Part shown: positions 1 through 8,255 of the stretch, piece after piece | Numbering within the stretch: position 1 is the first letter of the stretch | Layout of the letters: every line of letters begins with the position of its first letter | NCBI GenBank assembly: GCA_001247695.2 | Contig: LGRX02003615.1 | Coordinates: 49,918 to 113,917, forward strand | Source: Cymbomonas tetramitiformis | Lineage: Eukaryota > Chlorophyta > Pyramimonadophyceae > Pyramimonadales > Pyramimonadaceae | Direction of reading: 5' to 3' | DNA: 64,000 bases | Position numbers and translations under genes: made by a program | The notes under the pieces: generated by a model | Seen by the model: the letters and a program-made list of their open reading frames with translations, nothing else | What the model was told of the DNA's origin: nothing | The model's database searches: none

Positions 1-397
1 AACACGTTGGTAAGATACCTCTTTGTTTAACGTAGTTTTTAGATTGTCCAAAACCGTTGATACCGTTGAATACTGACTCATGCCACTCGAAATAGCTATT
101 CCACCGCTGTAAATTTCTACACGAGAAATCAATTTTTCGATTCCATTTGGCAAAGTTGTGATAACTGAATCAGCTTGATTTGCGGCGTCCGTACAAGCTA
201 TGGCAGTATTGTTAGCACGACCTTTACAATGCATACTTAAACTTTTTCAGATTACACAAAACATTAACTGGAAGATTCAAAGTTATAACATCGTAAGGAT
301 TTACTTCGGTCAAGTTTGTTGTTTCAAGACGAAAATACTGAGTACTATATCCACTTAGTTTTTGAAGTCCAAATGCAAGACTATATGGTAAAGACAT
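1..397 (-). pseudogene. Candidate major capsid protein, N-terminal part, frameshifted and truncated by window edge
   Basis: Reading from the ATG at 397 gives about 57 codons beginning MSLPYSLAFG, ending at a stop close to 223. Directly after, a different frame continues open to the window edge from position 234, with segments such as LISRVEIYSGGIAIS. Together the two pieces look like the start of one beta-rich protein with a one-base shift near 225-234. The spacing of short beta strands, the LNLP segment and the GG-containing strand resemble the start of double jelly-roll capsid proteins of Polinton-like viruses, and the position next to another capsid-like gene fits. A TATA-rich stretch lies just upstream at about 400-425. 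The family call is from pattern memory, not alignment; the frame break is seen directly. Confidence 0.5.
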
Positions 398-1485
398 TTT
401 TCTATAATATATATAATATAATTTTGATTCACATATTCTTTTAATTTCAAAGATAATGCATAGTTTATAGATTGTTCATTTCCGCCATTTCGGGAAACGG
501 CTGTAGGAATTAGTCTGGATTTATTGTCGGTAATTGAAATTCTTAATTGAGAAAATTGAGAAGCTTGCACATCTATAAAAAAGTTTTCATCGTAATCTAA
601 ATAAGTGATAAATTGATTAGTTAAATCTGACGGTAACAATACTTTTCCTAAAATGTCACTACTAACGATTTGATTTTCTTTAAAATTATTTGAAAGATTT
701 GTGCTTTGTAAATTATTTGTGGGCAACGTTGATATTCTAAGATAAATAGCATCGTTTGTTTGTAAATTGCCAGGAAATTTGGAAATAAATACTTCATTTA
801 CAGTTTCGATATCGAACAAGTCTTTAATCTGTGAAATGTTCGTAAGACCAGCAACTGATTTGTTTGTTTCTCCCCCTATTATTTGGTCAACATCGTTATT
901 CTTTCCTGGTGAATTAAAGATATCATTTAATGCATCATCTAATGGACTTCCAGGCACTGCTTGAAAATCACCAGTTATTGAAAATGCAACAAATTTAATA
1001 TTGGGAGCAGGTTTACTAAGTGTAATCGTAAAATGTCCTGAAATTGCATCGTAAGTAACATCAACTCTATCCGCAGGCTTTGCAAACCCAAAGTTTGCAA
1101 CAAGAACATCTAAAATAATCGTTTCTAAAATCGTTTTTATATCGTCTAAATCTGTATAATTTCCATCAGGTATTCGACATTCATACAAATCATCAGAAGT
1201 TGTATTAGCTATATAGAAAATTCCGTTATATTCATTGATGGTATACCAAGTCTTTGAAGCCGAAAAACTGTTTACAATTATTTTCAATTTGTTTGTATTT
1301 TTATAGTTTGTTAATTGTGTTGGTATATTGATATTGATAATTCTGGAATCACCAAACGATGAAAGGTCTTCACTTGATAAATAAAGTGTACGTTCAGATA
1401 CAGTAATCACTCGGTAATAAGAAAACCCGCCGATAAGAAAGTAGCCAGCTTTTTTGATTTCTTCACAATATTTAACACATAACAC
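355..1485 (-). CDS. Capsid-like structural protein (penton / minor capsid candidate)
   Basis: About 376 residues rich in short beta strands, Asn, Thr and Ser. The C-terminal half (NDAIYLRISTLPTNN, then SQLRISITDNKSRLI) resembles the strand pattern of penton or minor capsid proteins of Polintons and virophages. It is followed on the same strand by the capsid candidate, overlapping its start by about 40 bases, as expected for a capsid operon. There is no in-frame ATG: the open frame begins at a GTG. An ATG at 1490 is in another frame and would join it by a one-base shift in the A-run near 1457, so either the start is mis-sequenced or this gene is also broken. A virion structural role is inferred; catalytic motifs are absent. 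Confidence 0.5.
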   Translation of the reverse strand: MLCVKYCEEIKKAGYFLIGGFSYYRVITVSERTLYLSSEDLSSFGDSRIININIPTQLTNYKNTNKLKIIVNSFSASKTWYTINEYNGIFYIANTTSDDLYECRIPDGNYTDLDDIKTILETIILDVLVANFGFAKPADRVDVTYDAISGHFTITLSKPAPNIKFVAFSITGDFQAVPGSPLDDALNDIFNSPGKNNDVDQIIGGETNKSVAGLTNISQIKDLFDIETVNEVFISKFPGNLQTNDAIYLRISTLPTNNLQSTNLSNNFKENQIVSSDILGKVLLPSDLTNQFITYLDYDENFFIDVQASQFSQLRISITDNKSRLIPTAVSRNGGNEQSINYALSLKLKEYVNQNYIIYIIEKCLYHIVLHLDFKN

Positions 1486-1548
1486 TCCATATTTAAGATC
1501 TCTATATAAATAAGAAAGTTGCTAGGCTGACCTAAAATTCCTGTTTTC

Positions 1549-1800
1549 TTAAAATCGAGTGTTTACTGTATTACACTCATGACTATCTCTATTTATAATA
1601 TCAATATAGTTTTTATTCATTTCAATATCTTCCATTGAATCTCTATTCAATGGTAAAGGTAATTCAATGTTTCCATTATACATATCGTCATATAGTTGTG
1701 GTCTTTTGATATAATCATCAACAATCAATTCAATATAAAATGTGGATAAATCCGCAGGGTACAAAATCTGAGCATTTTTGATTAAGTGTTCACGTTCCAT
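1549..1800 (-). CDS. Small hypothetical protein
   Basis: An 83-residue acidic protein starting at an ATG at 1800. It overlaps the last 11 bases of the upstream lipase-like gene on the same strand, so the two are probably co-expressed. I do not recognise the family. There is no signal peptide or membrane segment. It lies between the lipase-like and capsid-like genes, so a minor virion or assembly role is possible but unsupported. Confidence 0.55.
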   Translation of the reverse strand: MEREHLIKNAQILYPADLSTFYIELIVDDYIKRPQLYDDMYNGNIELPLPLNRDSMEDIEMNKNYIDIINRDSHECNTVNTRF

Positions 1801-3103
1801 AATTTACCAAAACATTATTATTTTTATCTGATATCACATTTTCGTTAATAGATGTATACTTATTTGATTGTGATTTCTCTATACTTCTATCAAATGATGT
1901 CATTCTTTGAGGACCTTTGTTTGATATATAATCAGCCAATAATCTTGCTTCTAAGGGTGCGTCGTCATGCAAGTAATTTTTGTCGATATCGAAATTCACT
2001 CCTAACAGTCCTAATGGATTCAAATCTTCTGAAATTCGATTGTTAAATTCATCACTTCCAACATTTTTTGATGAAAGATTTCTTGCGTCATTCAAAGCAT
2101 TTCCGAACATCAACACATCAAGTCCGGTCCCTATAGTATTAAATGTAGATTTCAATAAATTTACCTTATTAACTTTGTTATTCTTTGGCATTTGAAAGAA
2201 CTGTTTGAGATTATGTGGCGAAGTGATATATTGATACGGTGCTTTGAATAAATCATAAGGGTTCTTGTTTTCGAAGTAATAAAACAACTTTCTATTTGAA
2301 TTTGATGATATTTTTAAAGCTCCCGCAGTGGCCCAATCAGTTACAACTCGATGAATATTTTGCGGTGCATTTCCATTAACTTTAGGAGTATGTATATGTG
2401 ATAGAAATGGATTGAACGTCGTCGATTTAACATTGAATTTCTCACCGACATGAATGGATTTCGCACCGCCCAAAGATGTCCCTAACAATTCAATGTCATG
2501 ATTAGGATACTTTTTCAATGTGTCTAAATATACCTTTTCAGCTCTTAAAAATGAATCTCGTGTTTCATGTTTACCTTTAATCACCGAAAATATGTCCGCT
2601 TTATCTTCATTTAAGTAGGATGGATTTGACGACGCACCGTGATATGCAATATGTATTTGATTATTTCCATTATTGAGTACTACGGCGTCATAATTTGAAA
2701 GCTCCGGGTCGATATTGAATTGATTGTTGAGAATATCTTTATTCAATTGTCTTTGAGCGGTCACATAGGTGTTATGTTCATAACCGCCCGGAAATAATAA
2801 ATTAGATTGATAATTTCTTGAACCGAGATAAGAAGATATTCCAACATGGAGAGCCTTTTCCCTAAGACTATTGGAAAACGATTGTTGAATTTGTGACGGT
2901 TGCAAATCACCTAATTGTTTGAACAAGCTATTCATTTGAACTCTATATCGTTTCTTTTCACTTTCATTTGACTCATACCTTTTATTCAAATCTGAAACTG
3001 AATAAATATTATTGTTATTTTGAAAATTAAGTATCTTGTTCGATGAATTTAACACTTTATTGTTGCAGAAATTATTCAATGGTGAGCACAAAGACCCTTG
3101 CAT
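1790..3103 (-). CDS. Alpha/beta-hydrolase, lipase class 3-like protein
   Basis: A 437-residue protein with a nucleophile-elbow motif GTSLGG at about residues 208-213, preceded by the strand DIELL. This is the G-x-S-x-G pattern of class 3 lipases and other alpha/beta hydrolases. An upstream AYHG segment (about residue 154) could form the oxyanion-hole strand. The N-terminal 150 residues are Asn-rich and look unstructured; the C-terminal 100 residues are of unknown function. Lipase-like proteins are known in some Polinton-like viruses and virophages. Its position with the capsid genes suggests a virion-associated activity used at entry or exit, which is inference. The ATG start at 3103 is divergent from the DUF5754-like gene at 3131, so the 27 bases between them hold both starts. 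Confidence 0.65.
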   Translation of the reverse strand: MQGSLCSPLNNFCNNKVLNSSNKILNFQNNNNIYSVSDLNKRYESNESEKKRYRVQMNSLFKQLGDLQPSQIQQSFSNSLREKALHVGISSYLGSRNYQSNLLFPGGYEHNTYVTAQRQLNKDILNNQFNIDPELSNYDAVVLNNGNNQIHIAYHGASSNPSYLNEDKADIFSVIKGKHETRDSFLRAEKVYLDTLKKYPNHDIELLGTSLGGAKSIHVGEKFNVKSTTFNPFLSHIHTPKVNGNAPQNIHRVVTDWATAGALKISSNSNRKLFYYFENKNPYDLFKAPYQYITSPHNLKQFFQMPKNNKVNKVNLLKSTFNTIGTGLDVLMFGNALNDARNLSSKNVGSDEFNNRISEDLNPLGLLGVNFDIDKNYLHDDAPLEARLLADYISNKGPQRMTSFDRSIEKSQSNKYTSINENVISDKNNNVLVNYGT

Positions 3104-3130
3104 ACTAATATAATAACATAGACTATATAA

Positions 3131-3421
3131 ATGACTTGTAAGTATTCAATATCTCAATACACTAAAGATAAAGCAAACAAATTGAATGTATATGTCAAGA
3201 TATCAACAAATAAAGATAAGAAGATTGATGTATTTGATAAGACAAATCATAGAAAGATAGCGAGTGTCGGTGCGTGCGGTATGATGGATTATCCATCTTA
3301 TATAAAATCAAAAGGTATTCACTTTGCAAACAAAAGAAGAGAGTTGTATAAGCTAAGACACAATAAATACAGAAATAAGATAGGGACAAATAGTTACTAT
3401 GCTGATAAGTTGTTATGGTGA
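3131..3421 (+). CDS. DUF5754-like small conserved viral protein
   Basis: A 96-residue basic protein. The C-terminal pattern, with DYPSYI, RRELYKLRHNK and ADKLLW, matches what I recall of the small conserved protein (DUF5754 type) found in Polinton-like viruses and giant viruses: a DY motif, an arginine-rich R..YI.RH helix and a terminal W. Its molecular function is unknown. It is divergently transcribed from the lipase-like gene. The first residues (MTCKYS) are also the first residues of the SET protein at 9240, which may be chance. GC-richer, unrelated sequence begins after its stop. Confidence 0.6.
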   Translation: MTCKYSISQYTKDKANKLNVYVKISTNKDKKIDVFDKTNHRKIASVGACGMMDYPSYIKSKGIHFANKRRELYKLRHNKYRNKIGTNSYYADKLLW

Positions 3422-3627
3422 CAAATAAATAATTTACTATTTCTGTAATATGTTAATATTCAACAGCAATTTCTAAACAAATATTTTCACACACAAGGAA
3501 GCAAGGAGGCAATTTCACAGCAAGTTAAAACAGCAAGTTAAAACAAATTGCACTTGTCAAAAATAATATACACTTCAAAATATACAGTCATAAACTTTAT
3601 CAAAACAGTTGAAGTTTTCTACTTTTT

Positions 3628-4281
3628 CTATTCTGCATCGGAGGCTTCGGATTCCTCTTCTTCTTGTTCCCTTGCTGCACTGGCAGTTTGTGGGATGTTA
3701 ACTCGCACTGAACCAGTATCGAAAGAAATAAAGTCTTCTTCTACGAGCCTGCGGAAAAACAAAAGGTACCTAGCGGATTCTAGGTCAAGAGACTGACCTA
3801 CAAGCAAGTGAGCTTCCTGGTTTAGAAGACGTTTTTCAGTACGGCGGATCGCCTTCACCACCTTGATCGCTGGCACGGCTGGGGGAACCCGCAGTTCCAT
3901 ATCAGATACACTTTTTCGGATGTGTGCCATCTCGGCCCTGTAAAGCTGTAACTCTTTTCGCAATGACTGCACCTCTTCGAAATCGCTGGCAGCGGGTGAA
4001 GCAGATCGCCCACGGGCCGCTTGTAATACACGTTCCACAAACTGCTGAGTGAAAGCCGGGGATGCGAAATAAGCACAGATATCAGTTTTAACTGCGGTCA
4101 TAGCGTCTGCTATCTCTTTACGAAACGTGGCGTACGTGTTCCTGCTGAGGTTATTTATTTTTGCTTTTAACTTTCCCCAATAAAAGTCGTAGTAACCGAT
4201 GCTGACCCAGGGCCCGTCAGTTCGCCATTTTTTAAAATCGGTCGGACCAAGGTCTTCGTTGGAGTCGTCATACTCTTCCAT
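3628..4281 (-). CDS. Hypothetical coiled-coil protein
   Basis: A protein of 217 residues when started at the ATG at 4281 (MEEYDD). The frame stays open further upstream to 4413, but that extension runs into the MITE and is hydrophobic, so I prefer the internal start. The N-terminal part has several Trp and Tyr residues (WRTDGPWVSIGYYDFYWGKL). A central region at about residues 110-140 (VQSLRKELQLYRAEMAHIRKS) has heptad spacing suggesting a coiled coil. The C-terminus is strongly acidic. I do not recognise the family. It lies on the same strand as the gene at 5218-5877 and may form a transcription unit with it that was separated by the MITE. Confidence 0.5.
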   Translation of the reverse strand: MEEYDDSNEDLGPTDFKKWRTDGPWVSIGYYDFYWGKLKAKINNLSRNTYATFRKEIADAMTAVKTDICAYFASPAFTQQFVERVLQAARGRSASPAASDFEEVQSLRKELQLYRAEMAHIRKSVSDMELRVPPAVPAIKVVKAIRRTEKRLLNQEAHLLVGQSLDLESARYLLFFRRLVEEDFISFDTGSVRVNIPQTASAAREQEEEESEASDAE

Positions 4282-4374
4282 ATCTGCACATCGCAACACA
4301 ACAACACAAACAATAGTCAGTAACGATGCGAATAGAAAGAAAATGCGAAAGACAAGAAAAATAATACACCTTAA

Positions 4375-5217
4375 CCTCTTAGCCGGTAACGCTATTTCCG
4401 GCCAAAAAGGCATGTTTTGTGTGGGAAGCGGGTGTGGTGCTCACATACATAAGCATGCCACGGTGATTATATATGTTTTCGACACCTATCGCAACTACAA
4501 ATTGAGCTATTGTATATGAACATCTATGGCATATATATCGTGAGATATACCGATTATACAAGCAAAACTTCTCCAAATTTTAGCAATCGATTTTACGCAA
4601 AAGCGATTCTTGGTCGCCTAAGGTCTCTTAAGCGGTTGCCGGTTAGTACGATGCTATCGGCCTTGGCCATGTTTAAACTTTTGTCAGTCATATGTTGAGT
4701 TAAATGTGCCTACATCTCGATATACGTGGCCTTTTTACGAAAAAAACATGAAAAAAACATGCGATTCTTCAATGTTTTTCATACTTAAGCAATGTTTTCC
4801 ATACTTAAGCGACCAGTCTGCGTGTATTTCACATATAAGCGAGGATGTATAGCCCTTAGCACTCATATATTGATATGTGATGGTTGAATGTGGCATACCC
4901 TGAACATATATGGTCATGCACATTCATATCAACGTCAAAGTTGTCTAAATCATGCAGATTTGAGCCGATTTCCGTTTCAAAATTGGCTATAAAAAGCATT
5001 ATTGTCGGTTCAAATTGTTATGAATATGATAAGAGTGTATGTGTATCCCATACAAATCTGACATGGAGTGATGCATGCATGCTCACTATGCACACATACC
5101 CTAGGTTGTATCATGTCTAGAGTTCGTCTAACCCGTTTTGGTGAGCACACGTGCATGCGAAACCAAAAGGACCGCGGGTGGTTTGTTACGATATCGTAAC
5201 GGCTACCGGCTAAGAGG
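4375..5217. mobile_element. piggyBac-like MITE with TTAA target duplication
   Basis: An 843-base non-coding element with perfect 14-base terminal inverted repeats CCTCTTAGCCGGTA (4375-4388 and, inverted, 5204-5217). It is flanked by TTAA on each side (4371-4374 and 5218-5221). TTAA target sites with termini beginning CC are the hallmark of piggyBac-superfamily transposons. It has no coding capacity, so it must have been moved by a transposase encoded elsewhere. Internally it has a short direct repeat (CATACTTAAGC, near 4780 and 4801). The right TTAA supplies the stop codon of the 219-residue gene, so that protein was not altered by the insertion. Confidence 0.85.
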
Positions 5218-5877
5218 TTAAGACCTCTTTTGTCGTTTATTCGCTCCCAAAAGGTCCCCCAGGGTCGCAGCAAGACCCCTGGGAGCATCCGAGTCAGAGG
5301 CTCCAGCAGGTGGTGGGTTAGGAACCACATCCCCCAAAAGATCAATTTCCACCGACGGAGGTGCAATTGGTGTTTCAACCGCGGTCGCTACAGGGATTGC
5401 TACCAGAGGCTCGGTTCGCTTTGCACGCTTGGCTAGCAATGCTGCCAAAAGCTCGTCCTCGGATAATTCGTCCGAGGCTTTTACTACTTTGTCAGACCGT
5501 TTTAAATCGGCGGCTCGCTTGACCTTTCCACAAAGACTAACCCCCCGCTCGTGGTTCATAAAGGGGGGTAAGTTATCTAATTTCCCCAAGAGGACCAACG
5601 TCCTTGCAACTTGACTGTTGCTGGGGTCTTCTTCTACAAACTGAGTTACCCCACCCTGATAAAAAAGTTTTAAACCGATCTCCGACTTTAAATTCGGATA
5701 ATCCGCAAGGTATTTCTCGGCCGCATTAACAGCCCCACTACCTCCCGTAATTGCGGGACCCGGATTCTTTAACTCCTCTTGTTGCACATACACTTCTATT
5801 TGTTCTTCTATTTCTGCCGCGGCTTCACGCCTAACGTCATACTCTACAGCATCAATGTCTTGAGATTCGAAAGGCAT
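5218..5877 (-). CDS. Hypothetical acidic protein
   Basis: A 219-residue protein with a clear ATG at 5877. The N-terminal 35 residues are acidic and helical (EIEEQIEVYVQQEELKN). A central region (about residues 45-115) looks folded, and the C-terminal 80 residues are rich in Pro and Ala, ending in the basic string NKRQKRS that could serve as a nuclear localisation signal. I do not recognise the family. Its stop codon TAA falls in the TTAA target duplication of the MITE; the pre-insertion sequence would read the same stop. The same-strand gene at 3628-4281 lies downstream. Confidence 0.5.
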   Translation of the reverse strand: MPFESQDIDAVEYDVRREAAAEIEEQIEVYVQQEELKNPGPAITGGSGAVNAAEKYLADYPNLKSEIGLKLFYQGGVTQFVEEDPSNSQVARTLVLLGKLDNLPPFMNHERGVSLCGKVKRAADLKRSDKVVKASDELSEDELLAALLAKRAKRTEPLVAIPVATAVETPIAPPSVEIDLLGDVVPNPPPAGASDSDAPRGLAATLGDLLGANKRQKRS

Positions 5878-5994
5878 GGTGTTTTTACCTGCTTGAATGT
5901 GTTAATTGTGGGGCAGTTTGTGTACTTCAGGTGTTGTTGTAGCGAGGTTCTGAGAACATGCACCAATACTAGCGGAAGGTTGACCGAAATGTCG

Positions 5995-6480
5995 AACGCC
6001 ATCCAGAAATCCAAGCGACGCCACCAGAACCAAAATGACACGTACTTTAACTTTGTTACGCCACCCAGAAATTTACGGACGCCACCAACCAAATGACACG
6101 CATCGTGTAACTTTTGTTACGCCACCCGTAAATTTACGNNNNNNNNNNNNNNNNNNNNNNNNNNNNNNNNNNNNNNNNNNNNNNNNNNNNNNNNNNNNNN
6201 NNNNNNNNNNNNNNNNNNNNNNNNNNNNNNNNNNNNNNNNNNNNNNNNNNNNNNNNNNNNNNNNNNNNNNNNNNNNNNNNNNNNNNNNNNNNNNNNNNNN
6301 NNNNNNNNNNNNNTAAAATGACACAAACCAGAACTTTTGTTACGCCACCCAGTAATTTACGGGACGCCACGAAAAACAAGACGACACAGACGAAAACTGT
6401 CACGCCACGAAAAACGGGACGACACAGACGAAAACTGTCATCGACGCCACGGAAACTTTTTGGGACGCCACGAAACACGC
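5995..6480. repeat. Minisatellite interrupted by an assembly gap
   Basis: Degenerate tandem copies built on GTTACGCCACCC followed by AATTTACGG and on GACGCCACGAAAAAC flank an unresolved stretch. The unit is around 60 bases on the left and around 45 bases on the right. It appears to carry no gene. The gap of N bases at 6139-6313 lies inside the array, so the true copy number is unknown. Confidence 0.8.
6139..6313. other. Assembly gap, 175 N
   Basis: A run of 175 N inside the minisatellite. Both flanks carry the same repeat family, so the join is plausible but its length is not known. Confidence 0.99.
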
Positions 6481-6588
6481 CATGGCAGCACAAGAAACGA
6501 GGGTTAGTTTTTACTACCTTTTTTTCCCCCGGGCTGAAAATTTTATTACCTGGAAAAGTTAAAAAAATATATACTTTCTATACGTAGA

Positions 6589-6790
6589 ATTTCGCAAGGA
6601 ATCCATTTCTGAAGTCAGATTTGTAAAAATCAAAACAGAATTTTCAGAATTTAAGTTACACATTTTCGCGCGAAAAAGTAACTCAAAACGCACTTAGAAA
6701 AAATGAGCTTTTTATGTTCGCAAACATACTATAAACAAAAAATTTCGCAAGGAATTCGATTCTGAAGTCAAATTTGGGAATCTATTCTGA
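6589..6790. repeat. Degenerate direct repeat
   Basis: The string AATTTCGCAAGGAAT followed by TTCTGAAGTCA occurs near 6589 and again near 6747, about 159 bases apart, each followed by a variant of CAGAATTTTCAG or CTGAATTTTCA. The copies lie just downstream of the stop side of the methyltransferase gene. Function unknown. Confidence 0.65.
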
Positions 6791-6810
6791 ATTTTCAATG
6801 TTTTCTTTAG

Positions 6811-7503
6811 CTATTTCGAAATTTTTTTATCGATTTCAATACCTACATAATTTCTTTTGAGATTTTTACATGCCAAACCTGAATTACCAATACCCATACA
6901 ACAATCTAAAACATTATCGTAAGGATTTGAGTAAGATTTGATTATCCATTCGAATAAATCGTACGGTTTACTACAAGGATGTTTGCTATTGTAGTTTCCA
7001 TTCGAAAATTTGATTACACTTCTTGGATACCTTTTTCCATCTTTACAAATGGTTGGTGTCCTATCGGTGTAATGAGTGTATAATTCTGTCCGAGGACCTT
7101 GACCTTGTCTTACATAGGGTTTGTGACCTTCAATCATTATTGGATTATATGTTGGTAAATGTTTGTAAAAGACATATATCATTTCATGACTTCTCAAAGG
7201 CATTTGATTTGCATGATAAAAGCCTAATGACATTGTTTTCTCATATACGATATCATATCGAAACATCTTCTTATTACTTTCAATAATGGTATGTCCAAAT
7301 TTAGTGGTAGTAGTAAAGATATAGGCTGAATGTCTTTTACCTATTCTCATTAATTCAATCCATAATTTATCTAAATCGAAAGGAATCTTGTCCCAAGAAC
7401 AATTTGTTTGATTGTATGGTAAATCACAAATGAAAAGGTCTATCGAATTTCTTGGAATGTTAGGGAAAATGTTAAAACAATCATCGTTGTGTAAATTCAA
7501 CAT
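6811..7503 (-). CDS. DNA amino-methyltransferase (N6-adenine or N4-cytosine)
   Basis: A protein of about 230 residues from the ATG at 7503. It has the catalytic motif DLPY at about residues 23-26 (motif IV) near the N-terminus. The AdoMet-binding motif comes at the C-terminal end (VLDCCMGIGNSGLACKNLKRNYVGIEID; FxGxG-like with C in place of F), after a HPCSKPYDLFEWII segment. This order, catalytic motif first and AdoMet motif last, is that of beta-class amino-methyltransferases. The target base is not predictable. The open frame continues upstream past 7503 but would overlap the divergent cytosine methyltransferase, so the ATG at 7503 is chosen. Placed head to head with that gene, it suggests joint regulation of two DNA-modifying enzymes. 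Confidence 0.85.
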   Translation of the reverse strand: MLNLHNDDCFNIFPNIPRNSIDLFICDLPYNQTNCSWDKIPFDLDKLWIELMRIGKRHSAYIFTTTTKFGHTIIESNKKMFRYDIVYEKTMSLGFYHANQMPLRSHEMIYVFYKHLPTYNPIMIEGHKPYVRQGQGPRTELYTHYTDRTPTICKDGKRYPRSVIKFSNGNYNSKHPCSKPYDLFEWIIKSYSNPYDNVLDCCMGIGNSGLACKNLKRNYVGIEIDKKISK

Positions 7504-7547
7504 AGTATTAGTTTCTAAAAAATAAAAAATGGTTAAAATAAACATAT
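7504..7547. promoter_or_regulatory. Divergent promoter between two DNA methyltransferases
   Basis: A 44-base AT-rich spacer separates the start codons of the two divergent methyltransferase genes. It contains ACATAT just before the plus-strand start, similar to the TATATA-type strings seen before other genes of this element. A shared bidirectional promoter is inferred from position. Confidence 0.45.
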
Positions 7548-8222
7548 ATGAAAATATTAGAACTTTTTTGCGGAACAAAATCATTTTCAAAAGCATTAAC
7601 GAAAGAATCCCCAAATTGTGAAATAACAACGTTAGATATTCTATCAAAGTATAACCCAACAATACAATGTAATATTCTTGAATGGAACTATCAAAACATA
7701 TGTGTTCCTAAAACATTTGATATCATATCGGCAAGTCCACCGTGTACGGAGTATTCTAAAGCACACCGACGCAAACCGAGAAATTTAGTATTGGCGGACG
7801 CTATTGTAAAACGCACCATTGAAATTATTGTTTTTTTTTTTCAACCGACATATTGGTATATTGAAAACCCGGCTGACGGTGGATTGTTGCAACATAGAGA
7901 ATTTATGAAACCTTTAGAAATATACAAACACACATGTTGTTATTGTAAATATGGATTTCAATATAGAAAAATGACAAACATATGGACAAACAAAGAACAT
8001 CTAAATCTAGAAGTATGTAACAAATATACTCCGTGTGATATCAAACAACAATATGGCAAACACATGTATACCGCTCAACGCACACAATCATCAAATTCCA
8101 AAGACAATATAGGAATACGTAATGCATATGTCATTCCACAATTGTTAATAATAGATTTAATCAAAGATTTGAATATTAAAAGAAACAATCGAAAATTGTT
8201 TTTGGAGAATAGTTTCTTTTAA
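7548..8222 (+). CDS. C5-cytosine DNA methyltransferase (viral, stand-alone)
   Basis: A 224-residue enzyme with the motifs of C5-cytosine methyltransferases. Motif I is LELFCGTKS (residues 4-12). Motif IV, ASPPCTEYS (about 61-69), has the Pro-Cys catalytic pair. Motif VI is ENP (about 103-105), where most family members have ENV. A later segment YCKYG...WTN (about 131-147) is also shared with the C-terminal methyltransferase of Gypsy-1. It is much shorter than bacterial Dcm-type enzymes and lacks a recognisable large target-recognition domain. It transfers a methyl group from AdoMet to DNA cytosine. The role is likely to mark or protect the element's DNA, which is inference. The start ATG at 7548 follows an AT-rich spacer. 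Confidence 0.9.
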   Translation: MKILELFCGTKSFSKALTKESPNCEITTLDILSKYNPTIQCNILEWNYQNICVPKTFDIISASPPCTEYSKAHRRKPRNLVLADAIVKRTIEIIVFFFQPTYWYIENPADGGLLQHREFMKPLEIYKHTCCYCKYGFQYRKMTNIWTNKEHLNLEVCNKYTPCDIKQQYGKHMYTAQRTQSSNSKDNIGIRNAYVIPQLLIIDLIKDLNIKRNNRKLFLENSFF

Positions 8223-8255
8223 AAAAATAATAAACAAACTATACATATATCTTTA

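Larger units (their letters stand above)
3422..6810. other. GC-richer island inside the virus-like element
   Basis: Base composition rises here compared with the AT-rich virus genes on both sides. The island holds two minus-strand genes of unknown function (3628-4281 and 5218-5877), a TTAA-flanked MITE between them, a minisatellite with an assembly gap and a degenerate direct repeat (6589-6790). The first 200 bases (3422-3627) contain no gene, only a short direct repeat of CAGCAAGTTAAAA near 3519-3544. None of the genes resembles a Polinton core gene. The simplest reading is a foreign insertion in the virus or a join between two sequences; I could not find matching target duplications at the ends. 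Confidence 0.55.

Noticed and set aside
4281..4413. A membrane-anchor extension of the 217-residue protein
   Set aside because: The extra codons extend into the MITE at 4375, so they were not part of the original gene.
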